Part shown: positions 38,225 through 50,120 of the stretch, piece after piece | Layout of the letters: the number at the start of each line of letters is the position of its first letter | How positions within the stretch are numbered: position 1 is the first letter of the stretch | From: Gavia stellata | Taxonomy: Eukaryota; Chordata; Aves; Gaviiformes; Gaviidae | NCBI RefSeq assembly: GCF_030936135.1 | Contig: NC_082598.1 | Span: 9,552,687 to 9,616,686 of the forward strand | Direction: 5' to 3' | Length of the DNA: 64,000 bases | Program-made: the position numbers and the translations under genes | Notes under the pieces: model-generated | What the model saw: only the letters and a program-made list of their open reading frames with translations | Told to the model about the DNA's origin: nothing | Database searches by the model: none

Positions 38225-39659
38225 CAGCATGGGAGCACTGGCATGGCTCATATCTGGCTGCTTGGCAAAATAAGAGTTAACTGCAAGCCTCACCTGCAGC
38301 TCCACTCCCAGAGAGTGGGAAAGGGCAGCAGTCCTCACTCATGCGTGGCAGAGCATTTTCTGGCCTCCTTTGGAGGGCTTCAGCTGCTTCTGGCTGTAGC
38401 AGAATGGCTTCTCAGAGCTTCTTGGCTTTTGCTGTACTTGGGTCATCCCCATTTCATTCTGACTTGGCTTTGTTCCTCTGTTTTGCTCTGAGCCTGCCTT
38501 GGCTCTCCTCTCCAGTGCAACCTCCATTCCCCCTTCCAGTCTGTCACTGCCCTCTCTCTAGGCCCAGGGATTTCTCAGTGAACCCCATCAGAGTCCTGAT
38601 GACTCTGTGGGTAGTCGCTGGAAGTGTGGGTGGTGGGCTGATACTCCTCAGGTCAGCAGTCCCTTTAGATCCAACTGGCAGCACTGCAGGAGCAATGAAT
38701 GGCACTACAATTTACCATGGAGTGAGTGAACACAGTGCCAAGCAACACTGATATCTCATTCCCTGTCCAGTGAAGACATTGTAGGGAAGGGCCTTTTTTT
38801 TACCTGGGAAGCCAACGTTGCCATTGCAGAACTTGGAGAAAGTCCCGGAACAGTTCAGGCGGTAAAAACTCTGCTCCCAAGGCTGAGTTAATCCGTGGAC
38901 TGTCCACGAGGATGCTATAAACTCACCAGCTTGTTATAGGTGTGGACAGGAACCCAGCCCTGGTCAGCTGCTGTTTTGTCAGGCGTTGAGTAATAGATGT
39001 TCTGGCACAACTGGAAACACCTGTAGATCTTGGTGAATTTTTCCCTTGGTGTCTGCACAGACACCAGCTTGAACAAAAGAAAATCTGACCATGTGGAATA
39101 TTTTCCTTCAGTCATTTTGCTACACCTCTACCTTCTAATTTACATCACCAGAACTGGGGTAGTGAGACACAGGGCATAATAGCTGTTGCCCCAAGAGAAA
39201 GCAGCCAGGAGGGGATAGATGAGAAAAGGGAACTAACTATCTCGCGCTCTTCCTCAGAATCTGAAAAACTAAAGATTCCTTTCAGTCTGCAGAAGATCCA
39301 TTACAACCAGGAATTTCCTAGCGGAAATTGCTGTATGATCCTTTAAAACCCACCTTACCTATTTTCCTTTAGTTGAATGACTGTTCTGTATTACCTCTTG
39401 TTCAAAACCACCAAAATATCAGGAGAGCAGAAGACAGCTAATATGCCACCAGTTCTAAAAAAGGATTGGCAGGGAGCTCTGGGAATTGCACGCAGCAACC
39501 AGGCTATCTGTTCTAAGCAAGTGAACAGAAACTTTTGAAGGATTTGAATATGTAAACTCAGGTTTAAAATGACACAGTGTCAAGAGTCAAGACTGTTTAT
39601 AGAGCAAAAGAATACAGCAGAACCAGATAAACTGCTGACAAAAGCAGCTAGGATAATTT
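38225..39659. other. Intergenic DNA, nothing recognised
   Basis: Single-copy-looking sequence. Open frames of 99 and 136 codons (38192-38491 and 38341-38751) overlap each other in different frames and show no family I recognise. Confidence 0.55.
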
Positions 39660-40150
39660 GAAGTAACGTACAGACTAGGAGTCTTCAGTCTGGATAAGAA
39701 ATGACTGAAGAAGGAGATGACAGAAGCTTATAAAACCAAGAGTGACCAGAGAATGACTGTTTGCTCTCCCTTCCCAAGCAAGAACTGGGGTGCACTGAAT
39801 GAAACCAGCTGTAGGCACAATCAGAGCAAATAGGAGAATGTCACTCTTGACCTACTGCAGTTGTGGAAGTCCTCATTGCAGGATGTCTCTGATGCTAAAA
39901 ATTTACATGGGTTTAAAAAGCAGCTGTTCAGACTCATGCCTGAAAATCCTATTGCAAACTGTTAAATATAAAACCACCAACTTTGATTCAGGAGGTCCCT
40001 GAACCACAAGTTGTTGCAGGTTAACAGTCTTGTAGGAAGATATTGTAGTTGACCTGGTTTTCTATTTTTCCCTACACATTTCTTATTGGTCAGTGCCAAG
40101 GATGAGACACTGGCCTCAGAAGGATCTTTGGTGTAATCTAGTGCAGTTGT
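39660..40150 (+). repeat. Ancient CR1-like 3' end
   Basis: Contains the old CR1 blocks AGTCTTCAGTCTGGATAAGA, GATGCTAAAAATTTACATGG followed by GTTTAAAAAGCAG, and a 3' end like TCTTTGGTGTAATCTAGTGCAG. Related blocks recur at about 51890-52420 and 54010-54420. It is strongly diverged, with approximate boundaries. Confidence 0.6.
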
Positions 40151-43100
40151 TCTTACGTGTAGAAATTACCTTCTTCCCAAATTCATAAAGCAAACCTCCT
40201 TGTGCTCCGGAGAGCCACTCCTTTTCATCCCTTAGAAATAAACACTTTTAGAAAGCCTTGAAGTTCTGGGTTTCCCCGTTGCCCAAGGACAGAGCACCAT
40301 TAAGTAGGCCAGTGGCCCTGCTTCTGCAGCCCAGTACATTGCAGAGACCACTCCAAATGGAGGAGTAAAGGCTCCTTTTTGAACGGAAAGAAATGGTACT
40401 GCTAAACATTTGCCTACTGCCAGGAAGAAGCTATGTAATTACTCAGATATTAGGGTCTTCTACATAGTGTACAACCGCAGTCCTGTCTAGCTTTCACTCC
40501 TTGCCCTGTGGCCTTTCCTTTGCTTCTGTCTTGGCTTTTTGCTCAAGCCACTGTCTTAGCTGCCCTTTGTGCTGACCACTGGATATGCAGATCATATGTC
40601 CTGTGCCATAAAGAAATCTTGCAGAATTGCACTCATGAGTAGCAAACACTTGTGCATGCGAAGAATGTCTGAAAGTGATCGTATGTTGCTGTGGTCATGC
40701 TGCTGAGCTGGGAAATCTCTTCCAAACTTATGGTCCAATGTCTTTGGTGGCTCTGGCACTGTTTTGCCTCTTGTCCCTCTTCAACCGCACATACAGTATT
40801 TTCCTTGCCCTCTGAAAGCCTGACATTTTTAACATGAAAAATGCAAAGCGTTAGTACAAACAAGCTTTCTCTTCCCATCATACTTAAAACTGCTGCTATG
40901 CCTACTAGAAAAAGTGGGTATTTTCTCCTTCAAATCCAATGGTCCCTGTTAAATCTAAACTGTTGTTTTCATATGTATTTAGTAGGGCCATCAGAACATG
41001 CATGCATACTTCTCACTGGACACCTTGTCCTGTTTTTTGTCCTGTGCTGAATTATGGGGTTGTCTCTTGCTTTGTGACTGCACTGAAAGCTGTCTGGGGC
41101 AAGGAAGTTGTCGTGTCAATAGCACTGGAAGGTGGCCATCACGGTTTCAGGTGTTGTGAACTTATTAAATAAAAATCACAATGTAAAAAGTGTTGGCCTG
41201 TTGCTCTAGTTTCAAACATAACATTTGGTTTTATGCATAGGTTTGCAGTTTAATCTCCATGTAGATATTCCTTAACCTTCTAACTCCAGCTTCCTGTTCC
41301 AGCTCTAACTTTGTAGAGATGGGGAGTGGCAGAGATGGTATTTTCAAGGCCTCTAAGCTCCTGAATTTTAAAAAGTGGCTTAAAACATAAGAAAAAGAGT
41401 CCCAGGCATGGATGCCATGAGAAAGGAAATGCAAATATCTGCATATATTCTATTTCTTACATTGGTCTACCTACCTGTTTCTTTCCTGTTAGTCAGGGCT
41501 GTCATCATTAAATTTCTGGTCTGAAACATGCACTTGCTGAAAACCTACTAACATACCAGCTTGCCTTCATTAGCCTTGAGTGCCTTTTGCTGTTTAAATC
41601 AAAGTGAGTGATACTGCTGTTTTCTGGTCATTTAAGTGACAAAACTATAGCTTGTTCTTTTTGTCAGTAGAGTCTGAAAATGGAACAGGACTGGCAAGTC
41701 TCTCATTTTTCTTTATACAGCTTCACTCTTCTTTGAGAGTCCAAATCAACTGGAAAGACTGCTGACTGGTGATGCAAGTTAGACCATTCCATAGGGTAAG
41801 CAGGACGCAGGTTGCAAGGGAGGGCGGTATTCAAGTTCCTGTTTTGGGGTGGGAGGATCTGAATATTATGAGTGTGTGCATTAATAGCTGCACTTCACAC
41901 TTCATGTTCATGCTCAGGCAAACGTAATGGCAGCCTCAGCCCTGAGCTGCATATAGTTGTTAGATGTTTTCTAAGCATTGATGCTATTTTTTTTTTTTTT
42001 AAGATTAGAACTGTATTTTTACCCTAATCCTTTATTTTATTCCTAAACTCCATAAAATACCTGGCTATGCAAAAGCCAGTAGATACCACTGACAGAGAAA
42101 TGAAGGAATCACATCACTGGGAAAGTGTAAATACAGCAGATTTTTTTGCTCTGTGAAGTGTCAGTTGTTGCATTACAGCAGTTAGGGTCTTGTGTTAATT
42201 GTTAGAGAATGTAGAGACAAAACACAGCTTCTATTTAGCTTTAAGTGCAAAGAACATTTAATGCATGCCAAATTGATGTGCATAAGGTTATTTATCTAAG
42301 GGGCTTTTCTACAAAACGAGCAGAAAGTGTAGGAGCTTGTCTGTAAAACAGAATTGTGTCTAGTCCAAATTAATGGAAAGATCTGCTAACGTAAACTACA
42401 TTTTAATGTCAAATCTGGACTAACTTTTGAGCAAACCAACACTAGTTTAGGCAAACAATGTTGACAAAATTTATCAGATTGTGTGGCTTCTTCACTGAGC
42501 TTGGTGAAACTTTGCATTTTCCTTTGCATAGATCCCAACAGACTTTAAATACAAGGTTTAATGAGGTGGTATCTATTCAGCTCTTGACCACAACCCAAAA
42601 AGATGACCACGGTTTCACTCTGAAACTCTTCAGTTTAATATAGGGGCTGGGGAGAGACACAAACTTTTAGACCAAAATCCAAGTTACCAGCATTTGTGAA
42701 TGCTTATAGTCAAGGCTTTCATTTGAGGTCATCTTTAATGCTGTAAGTTGACTTTCAAAGCTCTGGGCATTGTGAGCTATTTCTCTTCCCCAGTTAAAGG
42801 GCAGAACTTCATCCATGCAGTAAATTTGATACACATGGTTTCTTGCCTAAGCAGCTCTTGCATTCGTCCTGGACTATATCTACACAGTAATAAAGCGTCC
42901 AGCTTGTGAAAAGTATTTGGCTTCAGCCAACAGCACTGAATATAACTAACCCACAATTCAGTCTTGCATTGAAGTGGGAACTGAACAATGTTTAAATGCC
43001 TTTTGACAGCTCGTATATTACACATTTAAAGTATGGTTTGTTTTATATAGGTTGAGCCATGTCCTAGAAGTCAATAGCTCTTCTAAAACAAAATGAGATT

Positions 43101-44528
43101 TCCCCACCTCCCCTTTCTGTATGCACATACAGGCTGTGCAGAGGAGAACTGCCTGTGCCTTTTGTTACTCTGGTTTTGGTAGCCACAGAATAACGTGCCC
43201 CAACCCCAGCACTTAAAAAAGCAACCAACAGGTTCTTCCTGAATATCAGCTGCTCTCAGCAAACATGAATTCAGAAGGGATTTTTGCACACAATTCTCTA
43301 GCAAGTAAAAAATGACATGCTTATATCTTCCTAGACAGGGATAAGACTGGCAGTAGCAAGGCAAATAGCTCAGCCTCACTGTCAGTGGCATTCTGTCTGA
43401 GTGTACACAAACAGTACACAACCCTTGCCTATGCTGTGAATTTACCCCATGTCCAGCACAGTGATCAGTTGCTGGATTTACAGCAGTCCAATGCAAACCT
43501 CAAATATAAACTAGGAAAACTGGTATTTTGCTGGTGGTTCTTACTTTTTCTTGGAACCAAAAGCCTGAACTGACCTTCATTTCACAATAGCTTGACAGCA
43601 GCCCCTCCTGTGTAGCAGAAAGCATTCTAGGCTTTAGAAGGTGTTTAAAGATGCTTGTCATGCTTGGCTTCAGTTGATTTTTGGAGAACTGGTCAAGCCT
43701 GGATGCTTTCCCACATCTTACACTGTGGTGAAAAAGGCCTCTTGGAGTTGAGTAGTTCCTGCATTAAAGGATCTTGGTGCTAAGTTTCTGTCATACTCCC
43801 TATTTGCAGCCACATCACTGTTTTGCAGTGTCACATGGACTTTGTTGGGACAGCTGCAGTGTTTCAAGGCCTCCTAGTCTGACCAAGGTTCAGCTTGTGG
43901 TTGGATTCTTGAAGGGTTTTCCAGGAAGCTCTAAGATGGGGAGCTTGTCAAGCAATGATGCCAAGAACAAATTTGTCATTTAATGAGGTAGAATTTTTTT
44001 CCCCACCAAACCTCTGACTTAGTGTTTAAAGAAGATACTGAGACATCAAGCAAAGGTGAATCATTATCTCATGGCGTGAGGGACAAGATAAGTATAGGGT
44101 GCTTTAATTTTCAGTCCTTCTCAGGGCCTGAGATGGCTGTCAGAAAAAAAGACAATAATTTATTCTGTTTATGGGCTAAAACTTCTACAGTACACCAGCC
44201 TCTCACCTCTCAATTCTTTTGCAAGACCATGAAATAGTTATTTAAAGGAGGATTAAGAAGCTGTAGGCCCTGGCAGCTGCCCTGCAGCCAGATGTCTCTG
44301 AATTCCTTTATCAGTGACCCATCCCATAATGGGAATGTTCTCTAGCCATCATACTCGCTTAGACCAGAACAACATTGCCTTTGCCCTGATAACTGAGGAA
44401 GGAGAAACAGTCTGAATTTCAGATGCTGCACAAGGGCAATGCATTTCTCCCAGGGGTGTCTGTGTTTATGCTGGAATTACAACACAGAGAGCTGGGAAGT
44501 GACTGCCTGGAAAGCAAAATGATTCTTG
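40151..44528. other. Intergenic DNA, nothing recognised
   Basis: AT-rich non-coding sequence with a T run at 41989-42000. The 137-codon minus frame at 43083-43496 has no recognisable domain or splice context. Confidence 0.55.
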
Positions 44529-46500
44529 TAATCATAGAATCATGCAAAACAGGAACGGAAGGGTATCCATATGAAATCACCAATCCAACCCTTATCTTTA
44601 TGCAGGGCCAATTATCCCAGTGCCATTCCAAAATGATGTCTAATTTATACCTACAGGCTTAAATATCCCCCCGTCTTTCACAGGCAATCCATCCCAGTGC
44701 CATCCCTATTATTAAAAAGTTTTCCAGGGGCTTTGGTGGTGCCTCCTTGATGCAATTTAAACCTCTGGTTATTTCCGCTGCTGTGGTGTCTCTGCTAGTT
44801 CCTGGTATTTTAGTGACCAAACCAGATGCAGTACTACAGCTCAGACCTTCTGCTGAAGGTAGTCTAAGCTCTCGCGCTTTTTTTTGTATATCCCAGTATA
44901 ATTGCATTTTTTTGGCAATGACAAAATATTGTAGACTGATTTCAGCTCATGACTCCCTAGCTCCACTGTAGAAGTGCCACTTAACTTGCTGTTCCCCATT
45001 CTAAATATGAGCCGTTGATTATTCCTGATTAAGTGTAGCACCTTGTTCTCATCCTTATCAAATTTTATTCTGTATTTAGACCCTTTTTTTTCAACTTGTC
45101 TGTATGATTCTAGTCCTCTCCCCCAGCATTGCTTATAACCTCCCAGGCTGATGTTACTTCTTAAATAACCACTTTGCTTATTCATTATCCAGCTGACTAA
45201 TGAAATGCTGAATAACTCTTGACCTAAGTGGGTCTCTGCAGACACCATGTGATATATCTTTCCATGGTGACAGTGACCCGTTGCTAACTCTAAGCAGTGA
45301 TCCAGGCAGTTTTGCTGGCCTCAGAGCAGTTTCCTTAGTTTGCTTCTGACAATGCTATGTGACACAGCATCAGAAGTCTTCCTGAAGTTGATTAAATTTG
45401 GCTTTTCCCTACTTGCAAGGCTTGTTACCATGCCACAGACGGAAAGTAAACTGGTTTGACTTGATTCTTGACAACTACCTCTTATTTGCAACTCCACTTC
45501 ACAGAATCACAGAATCACAGAATCACTAAGGTTGGAAAAGACCTGTAAGATCATCAAGTCCAACCAAAAAAAAACAAAACAAAACAAAAAAAACCCCACA
45601 AAAAACCACACCACACAACAACAACAAACCACAACACACCAAAAACCAACCCACCTAACACCACACAGCTCCATGCCCATCAAGCTACATCCCACAATGC
45701 CACATCCACACGCATCCACACTTCTTGTTTTCTGAATGCTTACAGACTATTGGTGGGATTATTGCTTCTAAAACATTCTCAGGGATTGACAGGAGACTGG
45801 TTTGTGTGTCATTTTCCAGTCTCTCCTCCCCCTTTTAAAGATAGTCACTGCATTTGCCCTTTTCCATGGCTGGTATAACTCACATCTTCCCTGAGCTCTC
45901 AGCAATAATTGCTGATGGTGATTGGTTTAGTTTCTTCTTTAAGTATCCCGAGGTAGGTCTAGTGATAGCCCTGAGCAAAAAGAGAGCTCTAGGCAGATTG
46001 AAACCCAAAAAAGTGACCTGGCAGAAACCTACAAGCTTGTGTAACCAGAGCAAATTTCTGCTAAATGTTCTTAGCCAAAACATGTTCACCGGTACTAGTC
46101 GTGTTAGCCTCCTGCCTACTAGTTCACCTTATTTTGGTTGGTAGATAAAATAGATGCTAAGCCCTGTATCACTTTCTAGGCATCAACTTGATTAACTTTC
46201 CCCTTCTGCTGAACAGAGAACAAACTCTTCACTTGTTTTTTGTCTTCCTTACTCCCCATGTGTTTAAAGAACGCTTTTTTGTTATTCTTCATGTTTCTCA
46301 CTATTTGCATCTGGTTTTGCTTCTTGGCCTTTCTGGGGTTGTGCCTGTATTCTCTTGCCACTCTATTATTCAAGTAATAGTAACCATACACAGATTCTTC
46401 TGTCTCTGTGCTTTCTTCTTCTGTTTGAGTTCAATAAAGGGCTTATGGCCATGTTAGCAGGCAATGATTTAGCACTTCATATTAGACTGGGATTAACCAC
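44529..46500 (-). repeat. Ancient CR1-like LINE, about 2 kb, interrupted
   Basis: In reverse complement order from the 3' end, it shows a degraded tip (AATCATAGAATCATGC at 44530), a CAATCCATCCCAGTGCCATCC block, an AGTTTTCCAG block, a GCACCTTGTTCTCATCC block, a CTTCCTGAAGTTGATTAAATT block and CTTGGCCTTTCTGG near 46323. This is the same order as old amniote CR1 copies. It is longer than the younger copies here but has no intact reading frame. A younger CR1 is nested at about 45500-45730. Outer limits are estimates. Confidence 0.55.
45500..45730 (-). repeat. Younger CR1 with expanded A/C-rich interior, nested in older LINE
   Basis: Three ACAGAATCAC tip repeats, then AAGGTTGGAAAAGACCTG and ATCATCAAGTCCAACC (to 45565). 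A roughly 95-base stretch of only A and C follows, then CR1-like sequence resumes (CATCCCACAATGCCACATCC). The A/C run is probably a microsatellite expanded from the CR1 CCAACC region. The plus-strand open frame across it (Lys/Thr/Pro/His-rich) is an artefact of composition. Confidence 0.75.
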
Positions 46501-49500
46501 CCCTATCTTTGCCATGTGTACCCATGACTCTAATAATGGAGTTCTAAAATAAGAACCTTTGCCTGCACCTTCCTTTTATGCACACATATTTAACTCAGGC
46601 CTTTAATATTAGTGATTTTAACTAGGTATATAGATTTTCTTCCTCCACTGCAGAAATGTAACTTTCAATACCTGTAACACTTAGGCATCAATAAGAGGTT
46701 TTCTGAGGGAGCTACCAGATGTCTATCCTCACTAATCATCTTCCCAATAAATGTTTGGATGTTTCTGATTATTTTGGAGGAAACTCTTCTTTTGTTAGCA
46801 AATGATAATTAGGTATGGATTCTCTGTAGAAAAAGAAAACGAAGTATAAATATTTCCGAGAGCCCTCTGGGATTCACTGTGACATTCTTCAGACAGCAAA
46901 TGGACTCCTGTGAATCTCTTGGAATTTTCTCATCCTTCAAAGTAAATTTAGTGCTGGTATTCCTTAGTCATAGTGGTAGGCAATAGTGAATGTAATAGCA
47001 AAGCAAGTCGTGGAAGAGCTTTCATGCTTCTCTCTTCTTCAGCTTTGCTGGAGGTGATAGAACAACACAGATTTCTGGACTTTTTCCATGCAGACTGGCT
47101 CCTGTTCCCTGTGAATTCAGAACTGCATCTTGGACCACATGATTCTGTTAAGAGAGGAGTTGGGAACCTTTTTCATGCTTCTTAGAGACTATGGCATTTG
47201 ACACAAAAACAGGCCTGAGTCTGCAAGTGCAATGTCTGATTGTTTTACATTGGCACCAAGCAATTAAAAAAAAGGACATTATTTTAAGCTTAGTAGTGTG
47301 CTGTAACACAGAACTAACACCTTCCACCCCATTAGATGATGGATGGAGAGGGCCCTACTGCAGAACCCCCCCACTGTCACAAGTGGGAGCAGGTTCAATG
47401 GTGTTGTACTCTCTGGATGGCAGTAGCCCAATTCAGCAAGGACTCCTCCTGTGATACTATCACAGTGTTAAGTTTGGATACCGGGTGGTTGAGCAGTCAG
47501 AAACCAAGACAAAGACAGTCCATCCTCTCACAGAGAAGCTTTATTGGATGCACATAAAACTATGCAAAACTTTTCTGTCATATACATAGACTCTAAAAAC
47601 AAGATAGCGCCAAACCATGTATAGGCATCTTTGGACTGTTGGCATCCTAGGAATGACATTATTTCAGGACAGTCAGCTTCTCTTTACACCAAATTTTCCC
47701 AAGTTCTCTGCTCTGATCACCTTTTATACTTTCTGCAGTTGTTTAAGATGAGTAACACCTCAGCTTACTTCTGTAGTTGCCCTTCCTCCCTGAGACGTCA
47801 AATTCCTTTTCCTTACATTGTGGGTTGTACTGCTTGTTCTACCTACCTACTGAAAAGACCAAGCAATTATGAAAAAGATTTTACAAAATAGTTACAATTT
47901 TGGAAAAAACTATATTGATACCTTGAAAAAATATTAGAAAAAACAGTGCTTTCCACCTTATCAAAGGTTATAGCATCTGTAAGTAATTCCTTTCTGTCCT
48001 CTTCTTGAAGATCATGTATGAAAAGTATGATACGGCTGTGGGACCGTAATGAGGGTATGCGCAAGAAACACATATGCCAGGGTGAATGGAAATGTAAAGT
48101 TTGGATTTGGTGCCAGAATTTCCATTTGGTGTTATTTAAAACTGCAGATGAGGGCTAGACTATGTGACCAGCCCTAGATGAGTGTATAGTCAAACTGTAC
48201 AATGTTGTTCCATTATATCGTGGCTCTTATGGAGCTGCTCCTTTAACAGGGATCTGAGGCCTATGAAGAGACAAACAATGTTAAACTGGGGTATCTCACA
48301 CAACCCCCCTTCAGGCATCCTACTTCAGAGCTTGGATTAGGAGTCTCGACTTCTCATAAAGTCAGTGCAGCCATTTTGGTGTACACGTGTGCCCTGACTC
48401 ACCTTACTTACCCCATTGACTCAGACCTTCATTTGGACCTTCCACGCAAGGGAAGTTAAGTTTCAGTTGCACTTTGGGCTAAAAGTTTGCTCAGCATGTC
48501 ATTCTTGTAGAAATTGCTTCCACAACTCTGGGCTGCCCCCCTCCAAAGTCCTCTCTTGCATGCACAAGGCAATTCCACTTTGCTGGAAAGTGGTCAAGAG
48601 CCTGGAGTCCTTTGAGATGACTTTTAAACTAACCTGGTCCAAAAGCATAAGCATTGAAATGAGGGATGTGAGAGGTAATTCTGAGGAAGCCACAGGAACA
48701 AGTGAAATAGAAGCAGAGTACATTGCTGGTGACAGTCCCTAGGGCTGAAGAAAGCCAGGGATAAATTGTGTCTCAGCCCAGGAAGGCTGATGCCTCCACA
48801 GCCAGGCAGGTTAGTTATTCTGTACAGACCAGGAAGGCTGCAGTCTGCTCCCTGGTGAGAGGAGGTGGAGCATCCTCCCCTGAAAGAAGGACAAAGCCAT
48901 GAATTGAACAGATATGTTACAAGATGGGTCTTTAACCACACTCTGGGGCAAACAGGTTTTGAAAGCCTCTCTCTTTTCCAAAAGGTATCACCTTCACTTT
49001 CTGAACACTTGATTTCAACGAGGTCCTGACAGACGTCCGCTGTCCTGGAGGTCTCATGCTTGAGCTTTGTCAGGACACAGACTGTTAGCAAAATCCCAGA
49101 TCAAGAGTTGAGCTTTAAGCGAGCATCCTTAAACTTTTGCAGTGTGTAGGTTTTGGCTGGCTGTTATCATGGTTACCTACTGTGATGCTGTGCAGGATCC
49201 ATATTCCTGGTTGGTTCATGTGCCAACGTTGCTGTTGTCCACAAGGCTTTGTTGTCAGTGTAGTTAAATGAAGCCCATAATGGAGTCTGCCCCGGAGCCC
49301 AGGGTGCCAGCAGCAGGCCCTGGATCTTTATTTTTCCAAGCAAACTTCTGAGTTTTCATCTCATTTGAAACCTCCTGGAACAAAATCTCACTTTAAGTGG
49401 GTTACAGCTGAATCAAGGGATGGGAGCTGCATATTTCAGCACAGTCTCTTCGGGAATAAAAGCAACAAACACAAAAATTGCCTAAGACCCTCTTATGTGG

Positions 49501-49594
49501 GTGGCAGCAGCCAGTGATCGCCAAGGAGAGGATATGGCCTTCGAGGAGCAGAGGCAGAGGAGGAGTACAGCAGTGACAGTCCACCACATTGTGG
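46501..49594. other. Intergenic DNA upstream of gene B
   Basis: No gene recognised. The long minus frame at 48624-49091 (155 codons) overlaps a plus frame and contains no known domain. GC content rises gradually toward the gene B promoter. Confidence 0.55.
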
Positions 49595-49703
49595 TCCCTT
49601 TAAATCTTCTTCTCTACTTGGCAGCTCCAATTTTTCAGTGTTGCTATAGCAAATCTCCATGGCAATGACCCTAATCAGGGAAGGGGGGATGCAAAGGGGA
49701 CGC
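49595..49703 (+). promoter_or_regulatory. Gene B promoter with X-box-like sites, conserved in gene A
   Basis: TCCCTTTAAATCTT (49595-49608), GTTGCTATAGCAAA (49640-49653), CCATGGCAAT (49658-49667), CAGGGAAGG (49676-49684) and GCATGCTCAGAG (49702-49713) repeat the landmarks of gene A. CAGGGAAGG and CATGCTCAGA are 27 bases apart in both. The X-box is less perfect than in A, but a second half-site follows. There is no TATA-like element where gene A has TTAAAAA; gene B has GATGCAAAGG there instead. Confidence 0.6.
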
Positions 49704-49785
49704 ATGCTCAGAGTGGCTGCTGGAGCCTCGCCTGCTCGCTACAGCTGCTCCAAGGGTCTGGCACACAGGCGAAAAGAAAGATCAG
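49704..49785 (+). other. Gene B exon 1 (5' exon, 3' boundary supported)
   Basis: The donor AAAGATCAG then GTACTT matches gene A exon 1. Intron 1 is only 177 bases here (49786-49962), against nearly 2 kb in gene A. From ATG 49704 the frame stays open to the donor and after splicing ends at TGA 49986-49988, so if the transcript includes it this is a 35-codon upstream frame ending 8 bases before the main ATG. The 5' end is not determined. Confidence 0.55.
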
Positions 49786-49962
49786 GTACTTGGCAAACTG
49801 GTCCTTGGGGTGCATCGCTAGCCCGTGGCGTGTCACTGCAGTGATGTATGCATGTGGGTTTGTGTGTGCGTGTGGGTCTGTGCTCATCATGTCTCATCAA
49901 CTTCTTTGTGGGGAGCATGCTGGGAGCAAACTGCTGGTTTTCACTATTTCTCCTCATTTCAG

Positions 49963-50120
49963 GCAGGGAAAAGAGCTTGAATTATTGATGAGAGTAATGG
50001 CGTTGCTGTCTGTCTGGAGCGTGATGCGTGTGGCGATCCCGTTCATCTCGGTGGTTGGCCTGCTAAGCGTGAGGCTTGCGGGGGCCGGCCAGGACTCTGG
50101 GAGTGTCATTCCTGCAGAAA
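49963..50120 (+). CDS. NICOL1: Gene B exon 2 (5' UTR plus signal peptide)
   Basis: The acceptor CTCCTCATTTCAG ends at 49962. Coding is 49997-50120, 41 codons plus one base (phase 1). The donor is AAA then GTACGT. The exon is GC- and CpG-rich, unlike the AT-rich exon 2 of gene A. Only about 12 of 41 residues match gene A, most of them in the terminal IPAE, although length and phase are the same. Confidence 0.87.

Noticed and set aside
45532-45735. Lys/Thr/Pro/His-rich open frame
   Set aside because: Translation of the A/C low-complexity run inside a CR1 copy.
48624-49091. 155-codon minus-strand frame upstream of gene B
   Set aside because: No recognisable domain. It overlaps a plus frame of similar quality and has no supporting splice or promoter signals.
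49988-49990. Alternative start codon for gene B, nine bases upstream of the chosen one
   Set aside because: Poor initiation context (T at -3). The chosen ATG has G at -3 and +4 and equalises the coding length of exon 2 with gene A.
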